Assembly (NCBI GenBank): GCA_038040245.1
Contig: JBBPIU010000021.1
Location: forward strand, 1-34,072
Origin: RBG-16-66-20 sp038040245
GTDB taxonomy: Bacteria; Pseudomonadota; Gammaproteobacteria; Burkholderiales; SG8-39
DNA length: 34,072 bases
Reading direction: 5' to 3'
Position 1 is the stretch's first letter; every line of letters starts with the position of its first letter. Shown one piece after another: positions 25,291-32,580 of this stretch. The notes below the pieces were generated by a model. The model was not told where the DNA came from and did not search any database. It saw nothing but the letters and a program-made list of their open reading frames with translations. A program made the position numbers and the translations under genes.

Positions 25291-26154
25291 ATGGCCCGCC
25301 CCATCCGAGTCTTCGACGGCAGTTTCGGGCGGCTGCAGCTGATCGAGGCCGCAGCGGGCGAAACGCCCCAGTCCACCGCCGCGCCGCAGGTGGTGATCAA
25401 GCAGGAGGGCGCCGACCTCGATGTCCTGGTGGACGGCGAGGCGCTGCGCCTGACGCGCGACAGCCTGCTGTTCATCAATCCCGGCGCCACCAGCCAGGCG
25501 ATGCTTGCCGCCGGCGGGCACGCCCAGCTGCTCGTCTTCCAGGCCTCCACCGACTGGCTCTGCGGCAGCTTTCCGGCGGTGTTCGATACCGGCGGCCGGC
25601 CGTTCGCCTCCGGCAGCGAATCCATCGCCCGGCGCATCCGGCAGCTCGCCGACACGCTGGCGATCGAGGTGCTGAACGACCAGTTCCTGTCCCACGAGCG
25701 GCTGGAGTTCATGCTGCAGGAGCTGATGCTCTCGATCGTGGAGAACTATCTCGCGCGGCGCCAGTCCGGCGCCCGCCTGTGGCGCGGCTCGCCGTTCGCC
25801 GACACGCGCATCCGCCAGGCGCTGGCGCTGCTGCGCGCGCACCCGAACAAGGAAGTCAACATGAACGAGCTCGCGAGCCAGGTCGGCTTGTCGCGCTCGC
25901 GTTTCTACGACCTGTTCCAGCTTTCCACCGGGCGCTCGCCGCGGGCCTACCTCGACCTGCTGTGCATCGAGTCGGCGATCTCGAAGCTGTCCTCGGGCAG
26001 CCGCAAGATCGCCGAGGTCTCGGCGGAACTGGGCTTCTCCGCGCAATCGAATTTCACCCGCTTTTTCCAGCAGCAGGTCGGCATCCCGCCCTCCCAGTAC
26101 CGGCGTGCGGCGGTCAAAACAAACACGGATCCGCAGGACGAACCCCATGACTGA
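25291..26154 (+). CDS. AraC-family transcriptional regulator
   Basis: A 287-residue regulator. Residues about 1-150 form a cupin-like sensor (VVIKQEGADLDVLVDGEALRL, LLFINPGATSQAM). Residues about 180-280 form the double helix-turn-helix: MNELASQVGLSRSRFYDLFQ, then a second unit ending IAEVSAELGFSAQSNFTRFF and GIPPSQYRR. AraC proteins usually activate catabolic genes in response to a small molecule. The likely targets are neighbours (the NIPSNAP operon, or the sulfur-carrier pair that converges on it), but no operator could be identified. Confidence 0.9.
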   Translation: MARPIRVFDGSFGRLQLIEAAAGETPQSTAAPQVVIKQEGADLDVLVDGEALRLTRDSLLFINPGATSQAMLAAGGHAQLLVFQASTDWLCGSFPAVFDTGGRPFASGSESIARRIRQLADTLAIEVLNDQFLSHERLEFMLQELMLSIVENYLARRQSGARLWRGSPFADTRIRQALALLRAHPNKEVNMNELASQVGLSRSRFYDLFQLSTGRSPRAYLDLLCIESAISKLSSGSRKIAEVSAELGFSAQSNFTRFFQQQVGIPPSQYRRAAVKTNTDPQDEPHD

Positions 26155-26178
26155 CCGGACTCCGCTGGCGCAGCCGGT

Positions 26179-26439
26179 CTAGCCGCCGCTAAGCGCCTGC
26201 ACGATCAGAACTTCGTCGGCCGCGCGCAGCGGCGACTGCAGCGAGCGCACCTGATCGCCATTGACGAAGATGCGGATGTGGCGGCGGATGCCGTCCTGCT
26301 CGTCGATCATCCTGAAACGGATCCCGGGATAGCGCCGGTCCAGATCCTCGAGGATCGCGCCCAGGGTCGATCCCGCCGCCTGCACTTCGTGACGCTCGCC
26401 GGTATACGAGCGCAACGGCGTGGGAATCATCACCCTCAT
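26179..26439 (-). CDS. MoaD/ThiS-family ubiquitin-like sulfur carrier
   Basis: An 86-residue beta-grasp protein beginning MRVMIPTPLRSYTGERHEV and ending in the diglycine LSGG that MoaD/ThiS proteins need for adenylation and thiocarboxylate formation. Central features are GSTLGAILEDLDRRYPG and IRIFVNGDQVR. Its ATG 26439 overlaps the upstream beta-propeller stop as ATGA, so it is made together with that protein. No E1-like activator (MoeB/ThiF) and no molybdopterin or thiamine genes are near, so it is probably a special-purpose carrier. The divergent neighbour metY suggests sulfur delivery to homocysteine synthesis, as known for HcyS of Wolinella; here this is inference. Confidence 0.85.
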   Translation of the reverse strand: MRVMIPTPLRSYTGERHEVQAAGSTLGAILEDLDRRYPGIRFRMIDEQDGIRRHIRIFVNGDQVRSLQSPLRAADEVLIVQALSGG

Positions 26440-27599
26440 GGCCGCAATTCGGCAGCCTCCACCGCGTATACGTGCGGCAGGTGGCGCGCGATGCAGACCC
26501 ACCTGGCGCCCTCGTTCCGGCTCGCCCAGATCTCGCCGCTGGTGGTTCCGAAGTAAATCCCGACAGGCTCGTGCGTATCGGCAGTCATCGCCTGGCGCTT
26601 CACCGTCAGCCACGCCTGGCCCGCCGGAAGGCCGGCCGCGAGGCGCTGCCAGGTCTTTCCGGCATTGCGCGTTGCATAGACTGCGGGTTTGCCGCCGGGG
26701 CTGGTGCGCGGCCAGACCGTCCCGCCATCCATCGGAAACACCCAGACCCGGTCCGCGTCGCGCGGATGCAGCACCATCGGAAAACCGATGTCGCCGACGT
26801 TCTTCGGCATGTTCGCGCCGATCCGCACCCAGCGATCGCCGGGCCGCGCCATGCGGTAGATGCCGCAATGGTTCTGCTGATAGAGAATGTCGGGCGCAAG
26901 CGGATGCAGCCGCACGCAATGCGGATCCTGACCGTACTCCGGGTAGGGTTCCGGGAGGAAGTTGGCAAGGCAGCCGGCGTTCAGCGGCTGCCAGTCCCTT
27001 CCCTGGTCGCGGCTCTCGAACACGCCGCCGCTCGACATGCCGACATACAGGTGCCCGCCATCGCGCGGATCGACCAGAATCGAATGCAGCTTGGGTCCGT
27101 CGGGCGTGCCGTCCTGCTCGCCGCCGGTCCACTTCGCGAGCATAGGGTGGTCATTGAAGCCTGCAACGGGCAGCCATGTCGCGCCGCCGTCCTCGCTGCG
27201 AAACAGCCCCTGCGGCGAGCTGCCCGCATACCAGACACCCGGTTCGCTCGCGAGGCCCGGCGTAAGCCAGAACACGTGATCGACCACGCGGCCCTTGTGT
27301 CCCGCCGGGGCCTTCGGAAACGCGGGCGGCCGGGCCGCTTCCTTCCAGGTCTTTCCCGAATCGAGGGAGCGGAGCACCGTCGGCCCCAGATGACCGGTTC
27401 TCGCGGCGAGCAGGAGCGTGCGCCGGTCGCGCGGATCGAGCACGCAGTGATTCACGATGTGTCCAAGAAACATCGGTCCCGAGAGCTTCCACTTGCGCCG
27501 CGCGCGGTCCGACCTGAGGATGAAAGCCCCTTTGCGCGTCGCGACCAGCAGCGCGACCGGTCCCGCCGCGGGCTTGGGGATGGACACAGGCAAATTCAT
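26436..27599 (-). CDS. BNR/Asp-box beta-propeller protein (annotated elsewhere as exo-sialidase-like)
   Basis: A 387-residue repeat protein without signal peptide. At least five Asp-box hairpins are visible: LDSGKTWKE, SEDGGATWLP, SRDQGRDWQP, TRNAGKTWQR and SRNEGARWVC, indicating a beta-propeller like VPS10/sialidase-fold proteins. The arginine triad and RIP motif of real sialidases are not evident, so glycosidase activity should not be assumed. ATG 27599 is used; ATG 27611 is an alternative and the frame is open further up, across the divergent metY promoter. It is coupled to the MoaD/ThiS-like gene by ATGA. Confidence 0.78.
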   Translation of the reverse strand: MNLPVSIPKPAAGPVALLVATRKGAFILRSDRARRKWKLSGPMFLGHIVNHCVLDPRDRRTLLLAARTGHLGPTVLRSLDSGKTWKEAARPPAFPKAPAGHKGRVVDHVFWLTPGLASEPGVWYAGSSPQGLFRSEDGGATWLPVAGFNDHPMLAKWTGGEQDGTPDGPKLHSILVDPRDGGHLYVGMSSGGVFESRDQGRDWQPLNAGCLANFLPEPYPEYGQDPHCVRLHPLAPDILYQQNHCGIYRMARPGDRWVRIGANMPKNVGDIGFPMVLHPRDADRVWVFPMDGGTVWPRTSPGGKPAVYATRNAGKTWQRLAAGLPAGQAWLTVKRQAMTADTHEPVGIYFGTTSGEIWASRNEGARWVCIARHLPHVYAVEAAELRP

Positions 27600-27659
27600 A
27601 GCGCACAACATTACTACCGATCGCGCCGAATGTCGCGGCCGGCCCGGTAGAATTCGCCC

Positions 27660-28949
27660 ATGGCGGACCGCAAATTCGGCTTCGAGACGCTGTGCCTGCA
27701 CGCCGGGCAGATTCCCGATGCGGCCACCGGCGCGCGGGCGGCGCCGATCTACCAGACCACCTCGTTCGTGTTCGATTCCGCCGAGCACGCGGCGAGCCTC
27801 TTTAACCTGCAGACCTTCGGCAACGTCTACTCGCGGATCTCGAATCCGACCGTGGCGGTGTTCGAAGAGCGCATGGCGGCGATCGAGAACGGCCGCGCCG
27901 CGCTCGCCTGCGCCACCGGCCAGGCCGCCGAGGCCACCGCTCTACTCACGCTGTGCAAGGCGGGCGACCACATCGTATCCGCCTCGACGCTCTACGGCGG
28001 CACGCATACGCTGCTCGGCGTGAACCTGAAGAAACTCGGCATCGAAACGACGTTCGTCGATGCGGATGATTTGAATGCCTTCCGGAAAAGCATAAAGCCA
28101 AATACAAAACTCATCTACGCCGAGACCCTCGGCAATCCGCTGATCAACATCGTCGACATCGAGGCGCTGGCGAAGATCGCGCACGAGGCGGAGATTCCGC
28201 TGGTGGTGGACAACACCGTGCCCTCGCCTTACCTGTGCCGACCCTGCGACTGGGGCGCGGACATCGTGATCCATTCGGCGACCAAGTACATCGGCGGCCA
28301 CGGCACCACCATGGGCGGCGTGATCGTCGAATCAGGCAAATTCGACTGGGGCAACGGCAAGTTCCCCGAGTTCACCACCCCCTCGCCCGGCTACCACGGC
28401 ATCATCTTCCACGAGACCTTCGGCGACTTCGGCTTCACCATGAAAGCGCGCATGGAGATCATGCGCACCTTCGGCCCGGCGCTCTCGCCGATGAGCGCCT
28501 GGCTGCTGCTGCTGGGACTGGAATCGCTGCCGGTGCGCATGGACCGCCATTGCAGCAATGCGCTCGCGGTGGCGAAATACCTGCAGGACCATCCGCGCGT
28601 TGCATGGGTGAATTATCCGGGGCTGCCAAATAATAAATATTTTTCTTTATCTAAAAAATATTTACCTGAAGGCGCGTCCGGTCTATTGAACTTCGGCGTC
28701 AAAGGCGGCGCCAAGGCCGGCGAGCGCTTCATCGATTCGGCCGAATTCATGAGCCACCTCGCCAACATCGGCGACGCCAAGACGCTCATCATCCACCCGG
28801 CCTCGACCACGCACCGGCAGATGAGCGACGAAGATCAGCTGAAGGCCGGCGTCACCCCCGACATGGTGCGCCTGTCGGTGGGCATCGAATCGATCGACGA
28901 CATCCTGTGGGACATCGATCAGGCCCTTACCAAATCGGGGAAAGCATGA
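27660..28949 (+). CDS. metY: O-acetylhomoserine sulfhydrylase
   Basis: A 429-residue Cys/Met-metabolism PLP enzyme making homocysteine from O-acetylhomoserine and sulfide (or a sulfur carrier). The PLP lysine is Lys209 in HSATKYIGGHGT. FGFETLCLHAGQIPD, YSRISNPTVAVFEERMAA and the long insertions make it the MetY rather than the MetB/MetZ subgroup. The start is ATG 27660. The 3' end overlaps the alcohol dehydrogenase start as ATGA. Codons 323-337 (28626-28670) all end in A or T, in strong contrast to the gene, with a milder patch near 28062-28112. Confidence 0.93.
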   Translation: MADRKFGFETLCLHAGQIPDAATGARAAPIYQTTSFVFDSAEHAASLFNLQTFGNVYSRISNPTVAVFEERMAAIENGRAALACATGQAAEATALLTLCKAGDHIVSASTLYGGTHTLLGVNLKKLGIETTFVDADDLNAFRKSIKPNTKLIYAETLGNPLINIVDIEALAKIAHEAEIPLVVDNTVPSPYLCRPCDWGADIVIHSATKYIGGHGTTMGGVIVESGKFDWGNGKFPEFTTPSPGYHGIIFHETFGDFGFTMKARMEIMRTFGPALSPMSAWLLLLGLESLPVRMDRHCSNALAVAKYLQDHPRVAWVNYPGLPNNKYFSLSKKYLPEGASGLLNFGVKGGAKAGERFIDSAEFMSHLANIGDAKTLIIHPASTTHRQMSDEDQLKAGVTPDMVRLSVGIESIDDILWDIDQALTKSGKA

Positions 28950-30001
28950 TCAGCTATCAATTCCTGGAACACGGCAAGCCGCTGCAGAAGGTGCTGCAGG
29001 ACACCCCGAAGCCGAAAGGCACCGAAGTCCTGGTGCGCATCACGCGCTCGGGCGTGTGCCACTCCGACCTGCACATCTGGGACGGCTACTTCGACTGGGG
29101 CGGCGGCAAGCGCTTCTACGTCAAGGAGCGCGGCTGCATTCCGCCCTTCACGCTGGGCCATGAGCCGTTTGGCGTTGTTGAAGCTTTTGGACCAAAAGCC
29201 AAAAACGTAAGAATCGGACAAAAACGAATCGTCTTCCCCTGGATCGGCTGCGGCAAGTGCGCCATCTGCAAATCGGGGCAGGACAATTACTGCGTCTCCG
29301 GCTCGAGGTTCCTCGGCGTCAACCGCCCCGGCGCCTACGCGAGCCACGTGCTGATCCCGCATCCGAAATACCTCGTCGATTCGAGCGGCATAGACGACGC
29401 CTTCGCCTCCACCCTCGCCTGTTCGGGTCTCACCACCTACAGCGCCACCGCCAAGCTGCCCGAACTGGGGCCGCAGGACTGGGTGGCGGTGATCGGCTGC
29501 GGCGGCCTGGGCCTGGTGTGCGTCTCGGTGCTGCGCGCCAAGGGCGTGAAGAACCTGATCGCCTGCGATATCGACCCGGCCAAGCTGGCGGCGGCCAAGA
29601 AACTCGGCGCGAAGCTGACGCTGGACACGCGCGCGCCCGACGCCGCGCAGACGCTGCAGGCGCTCGCGCTGGGCCAGCTCGCCGGCGCCATCGACCTCGT
29701 CGGCATGCCCGCGACCGCCGCGCTCGGCCTCGGCGCGCTGAGGAAAGGCGGGCGCTACGTGCTGTGCGGCCTCTTTGGCGGCGAACTGGTGCACCCGCTG
29801 CCGCCGTTCGCGCAGCGCGCGATCGGCCTCGTCGGCTCCTACGTCGGCAACCTGCAGGAGCTCAAGGAAGTGGTCGCGCTGGCGAAGAAGAAAAAACTGA
29901 AAGCCACGCCGGTCACGACTCGCCCGGCGAGCGAGGTCACCGCGATCCTGGAAGACCTCAAGGCCGGCAAGGTGCTCGGCCGCGTCGTGCTCGCGTTCTA
30001 G
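28946..30001 (+). CDS. Zinc-dependent alcohol dehydrogenase (MDR family)
   Basis: A 351-residue medium-chain dehydrogenase. Catalytic zinc ligands are Cys38 (SGVCHSD) and the His-Glu of LGHEPFG; structural zinc is held by Cys102, 105, 108 and 116 in GCGKCAICKSGQDNYC. The NAD-binding loop is VIGCGGLGLV followed by ACDIDPAKL, whose Asp predicts NAD over NADP. It oxidises an alcohol or reduces an aldehyde; the substrate is unknown. ATG 28946 overlaps the metY stop (ATGA), so the two are translationally coupled. An AT-rich codon patch covers about 29172-29230, right after the GHE motif. Confidence 0.92.
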   Translation: MISYQFLEHGKPLQKVLQDTPKPKGTEVLVRITRSGVCHSDLHIWDGYFDWGGGKRFYVKERGCIPPFTLGHEPFGVVEAFGPKAKNVRIGQKRIVFPWIGCGKCAICKSGQDNYCVSGSRFLGVNRPGAYASHVLIPHPKYLVDSSGIDDAFASTLACSGLTTYSATAKLPELGPQDWVAVIGCGGLGLVCVSVLRAKGVKNLIACDIDPAKLAAAKKLGAKLTLDTRAPDAAQTLQALALGQLAGAIDLVGMPATAALGLGALRKGGRYVLCGLFGGELVHPLPPFAQRAIGLVGSYVGNLQELKEVVALAKKKKLKATPVTTRPASEVTAILEDLKAGKVLGRVVLAF

Positions 30002-30036
30002 GCGCGCGGCGCCGGCCAAGTACTAGCGCGCGGCGC
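30002..30036. repeat. Short GC-rich direct repeat after the dehydrogenase gene
   Basis: GCGCGCGGCGC occurs at 30002-30012 and 30026-30036. It fills the gap between the dehydrogenase stop and the stop of the molybdenum-hydroxylase remnant. No hairpin with a T-run is present. It may be a scar of local rearrangement. Confidence 0.4.
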
Positions 30037-30164
30037 TAGGCCAGCTTCACATTCTTCAGCGGCAGGCTCCTGACCGGCTTGCCGGTGGCGGCATGGATCG
30101 CGTTCATCACCGAGGGGGCCACCACGCAGATGGTCGGCTCGCCGACGCCGCCCCTCCACCGTGG
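30036..30164 (-). pseudogene. 3' remnant of a xanthine-dehydrogenase-family molybdopterin subunit
   Basis: On the minus strand the frame ends VGEPTICVVAP, then VMNAIHAATGKPVRSLPLK and NVKLA with TAG at 30036-30038. GxGEPTI followed by an APxxxNAIxxATGKxxRSLPL pattern is the closing segment of aldehyde/xanthine oxidase large subunits; the Glu of VGEP is the usual active-site glutamate next to molybdenum. Only about 42 codons remain. Upstream the match is lost at the point where a GTTAGGG box (30164-30170) begins the cassette region. The rest of the gene is either deleted or displaced beyond the right end of the window. Confidence 0.7.
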
Positions 30165-30812
30165 TTAGGGGCGCTCTTCACGACTTTGCTTCGAAGCCAG
30201 CGTCCGTCGTTTGCGTTCGTAGGACTCGAGTTCGCGGGAAGTGACGATCTCCCTGCCTCGGTACTTCGCGTACTCTTCAATGAACTCCTGCGTGCTGGCG
30301 TAGGGGCCGGCGAGGTGACCTGGGCGCTTTGAGTCGGCGAAGAAGTAGTACTTGCCGTCACGCTTGAACGTTGCGAGCCAGTGCAGGCGAAGCGTGTTGC
30401 CAGCAATCTTCATTGGCGCGAACTCAATCATCAGGTAGTTCGGCTTGAGCTGCGGATCGATGTGCCGAAGGGTTTCCACTGCGAAGCGCGACAGGTCAAC
30501 GCATACACCCGAGGGCGAAGCGAAGAAATCGTGCGGTAGGTGTATGGCCAGCTGGCCGGATTTGCCCCGCTGGGTCTCGGACAGTAGCATCGCCCTCGCC
30601 ATGTCGTAGCGGAACTTGACACCGATCCAGGCGTTGACGTCGTGGGGAGTTCGCCACACCTGCAGCGCTTGACGATACGACTCTGCGTCGTGGAAGTCCA
30701 CGACCGGAGGTCCTTGGAGTTCAGGTGCATCGGATGTCGGGTCAGCTGCCTCGGGGAGGCTGCCGCATGCGGCAACGGCCAGGGTAAACAGCAGGATGAA
30801 TAGTCTGGACAT
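30165..30812 (-). CDS. Lipoprotein with transglutaminase-like cysteine-protease fold
   Basis: A 215-residue protein. Lipobox LAVAAC gives lipidated Cys16. The body has a Cys-His-Asp order typical of transglutaminase-like proteins: Cys104 in PSGVCVDLSRFA, His144 in RLHWLATF and Asp160 in FFADSKRPG. It may be a periplasmic peptidase or ligase; the family label is inferred from the triad only. GAGGAG precedes ATG 30812. Its TAA stop forms part of a CCCTAAC box at the left edge of the array, as in integron cassettes. No operon partner is evident. Confidence 0.65.
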   Translation of the reverse strand: MSRLFILLFTLAVAACGSLPEAADPTSDAPELQGPPVVDFHDAESYRQALQVWRTPHDVNAWIGVKFRYDMARAMLLSETQRGKSGQLAIHLPHDFFASPSGVCVDLSRFAVETLRHIDPQLKPNYLMIEFAPMKIAGNTLRLHWLATFKRDGKYYFFADSKRPGHLAGPYASTQEFIEEYAKYRGREIVTSRELESYERKRRTLASKQSREERP

Positions 30813-30831
30813 GTGGTCTCCTCGGAGCCCC

Positions 30832-30871
30832 TGACAACGTTCCGGTCGTCAGGCGCCAATGGCGCGTGTCA
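30832..30871. repeat. Degenerate attC-like site between lipoprotein and binding-protein genes
   Basis: On the minus strand this reads TGACAC, then GCGCCATTGGCGC (a perfect hairpin), CCTGACGACCGG and GTTGTCA. The right half matches the complete site at 33251-33317 in order and spacing (GCGCCT, 4-5 nt, CCGG, 2-3 nt, GTT), while the left half is shortened. The stop TGA of the binding protein lies in the left box. It could also simply be a terminator-like hairpin. Confidence 0.4.
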
Positions 30872-31621
30872 CTCCACAAACGGCTCGACGCCCGCCGCCT
30901 TGAGGACTGGCGCAGCGGCCGGAGCGCTGAAGAATCTGAGCATCGCACGTGCCGCCTCCGGTTCCTTGGCAGCACTGGCTACTCCTCCTGTGAATCCGAT
31001 CCAGGTTTGCAACTCTTGCGGAATCCGCCCAACTAGCTGGACCCCGGGCACGCCCGAAATCCGCGACGCCACCACCACGACGAGCTCTACCTCGCCGCGT
31101 GCGACCACCTCCACGTTGTATTCCGCCGGCATGGGCCGCATTTTCGGTTTCATCTCCGTAGTAATGCCAAGTCTATCGACCAAGCCGACAAAATATTTAC
31201 CGCTAGCGCCCTCGCCGGGATAGGCGACCGACTTGGCATCGAGCAGCGTGCGCTTGAATGCCGCGACGGAAGAGATGTCGGGCATGGGCGCACCCCCGCG
31301 CACCGCGACGCCGATGCCACTACGCCCGAGGACGGTTCGCGTGTCGCCGGCAATCTTGCCCTGCTTGATGAGATCGTCGAGCACGGGTGGGTTGAGAATA
31401 GCGACATCGAAGCTTTCTCCGGCCTCGATCTTCCGCTTCACCTCGGGATTGACCTCGAACCGGATTGTGAGTTTATGCCCGCTTGCACGTTCGAACTGGG
31501 TGCCGAGTTCGCTTACCGCGGCCCGTGCCCCGTTGCCGCTCAGGACCTTGATTTCGGCCGCCTGCGCCGGGATGCCGACTGCAAGCAGAATCATGAACCC
31601 TATATTTGAACCTGTCTTCAT
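30869..31621 (-). CDS. Orphan ModA-like periplasmic substrate-binding protein
   Basis: A 250-residue binding protein. A signal peptide (about 1-21, ending PAQAAE) is followed by IKVLSGNGARAAVSELG and FERASGHKLTIRFEVNPEVKRKI, then GESFDVAILNPP and YPGEGASGKYFVGLVDRLGI. This is the layout of molybdate/ModA-type proteins, although ligand residues cannot be confirmed. No permease or ATPase gene is near, so it either serves a transporter elsewhere or acts as a sensor. ATG 31621 overlaps the stop of the broken glycosylase gene (ATGA) and has a GAGGAGA Shine-Dalgarno. Confidence 0.8.
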   Translation of the reverse strand: MKTGSNIGFMILLAVGIPAQAAEIKVLSGNGARAAVSELGTQFERASGHKLTIRFEVNPEVKRKIEAGESFDVAILNPPVLDDLIKQGKIAGDTRTVLGRSGIGVAVRGGAPMPDISSVAAFKRTLLDAKSVAYPGEGASGKYFVGLVDRLGITTEMKPKMRPMPAEYNVEVVARGEVELVVVVASRISGVPGVQLVGRIPQELQTWIGFTGGVASAAKEPEAARAMLRFFSAPAAAPVLKAAGVEPFVE

Positions 31622-32097
31622 CGAATTCTCTCCTCGGCCACTGACCCTGGCGCCTTACGTTTGACATCAGCGGCAGACCACGGCTTGCCGTGGGCCGTCT
31701 GCTTCTTACGCCAAGCCTGAACCGACTCGGTTAGCGATGCACCCTCGTTGGGGAGGTGATACGCCTGCGCGTACCGACCGATGACCAACGTAAGTTTGAG
31801 GTTCTTCAGGCGTGACAGCAACAGCGCTCGCCACGCAGGTGCGCACTCGGGCCGTGGCGGTAGGTCGCCAGACTTGCCCGTTCCGGGGAAGCAAAAGCCC
31901 ATGGGCAAGATGGCTACTTGCCTTGCGTCGTTGAACGGCACGCCCGTTTCGTGGACCTTTCTTCCTGGCGCCTGACCCGCGATCAGTATGCGGGCCGACC
32001 GATGCACCTGAACAACCGGGGGGGGGCCGAGCGGCAAGTGTTCTGCGCATAGTGAACAGGCGCGAACTTCAGCGAGCAGTGCCGTGAGGGAAGCCAT
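31618..32097 (-). pseudogene. Truncated uracil-DNA-glycosylase-family gene
   Basis: The start (MASLTALLAEVRACSLC), the catalytic-side motif ILIAGQAPGRKVHETGVPF and LPMGFCFPGTGKSGDLPPRP identify a uracil-DNA glycosylase family member. Two parts are missing. Right after VPFND, about 19 residues of the family (the DRLRDWLG region) are absent in frame. After SVQAWR the family C-terminus with its LPHPSPRN motif is replaced by an unrelated 29-residue lysine-rich tail. Without the second motif the protein should be inactive. ATG 32097 lies about 18 bp after a GTTAGCC box, as expected of a cassette 5' end. The frame is still open, so a short protein could be made. Confidence 0.7.
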
Positions 32098-32114
32098 TCG
32101 GGCGTGATTCTGCA

Positions 32115-32135
32115 GGCTAACGAATAGCGTTAAGC
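32115..32135. repeat. Collapsed attC-like junction
   Basis: GGCTAAC (32115-32121) and GTTAAGC (32129-32135) face each other with only 7 bases between them. They look like the two outer boxes of an attC site whose hairpin has been deleted. On the minus strand the TAA of the upstream gene is in the box GCTTAAC, and the glycosylase ATG follows the other box by about 18 bp. Confidence 0.45.
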
Positions 32136-32570
32136 TGCGGCGCGGCCGCCGACAGCCAGAGCAATCGCATGTTCGTACGCGCGCAGCAGGCGCGCAAGTT
32201 GTGCCTTCTCCAGAACCAGCCGTTTGTTGAGGCCCCAAGGGTTGCGGCCCCTTTGGTACTTGAAGTCAATCCAACGCGTCCGGGGACTCGAATGCCGAAA
32301 GGTCTCCCACAGCATCGGGAGATAGTCGCCATCCGGGCCAAGCCCAACGATATGCTTGACACTGATCCTCTCGGGATCGCCGCGCTGAAACCGGTACGTG
32401 ATGCACAGCGAGCGGCGCTTGCACTTGCACCTACGGCGCAGAAGGCGCTGATCCCAGCCGCTTGGTGCCAACTCATCCCAGATGAAGGCGGCTATGCTGC
32501 GTGAATGGCAGACCGTCAACCAAGCTGGCCTGTCGCCGCACGAGATGCATTGCCACCAATATCTGGGCAT
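32130..32570 (-). CDS. Hypothetical cassette protein with cysteine pairs
   Basis: A 146-residue basic protein I do not recognise. It starts MPRYWWQCISCGDRP and has a second cysteine group (RRRCKCKRRSLC), possibly a zinc site. The middle is rich in Arg, Trp and Tyr (RWIDFKYQRGRNPWG) and the end is helical (EKAQLARLLRAYEHAIALA). Start ATG 32570 lies about 10 bp after a degenerate box (TTTAAAT on the minus strand), and its TAA is in GCTTAAC, the layout of a one-gene integron cassette. It has no Shine-Dalgarno, which is not rare in cassettes. Nucleic-acid binding is possible but only a guess. Confidence 0.55.
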   Translation of the reverse strand: MPRYWWQCISCGDRPAWLTVCHSRSIAAFIWDELAPSGWDQRLLRRRCKCKRRSLCITYRFQRGDPERISVKHIVGLGPDGDYLPMLWETFRHSSPRTRWIDFKYQRGRNPWGLNKRLVLEKAQLARLLRAYEHAIALAVGGRAAA

Positions 32571-32580
32571 GGAAGCGGCG

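Noticed and set aside
26436..27599. Exo-alpha-sialidase
   Set aside because: Asp-boxes alone are a structural repeat; the sialidase catalytic residues and export signal are not visible.
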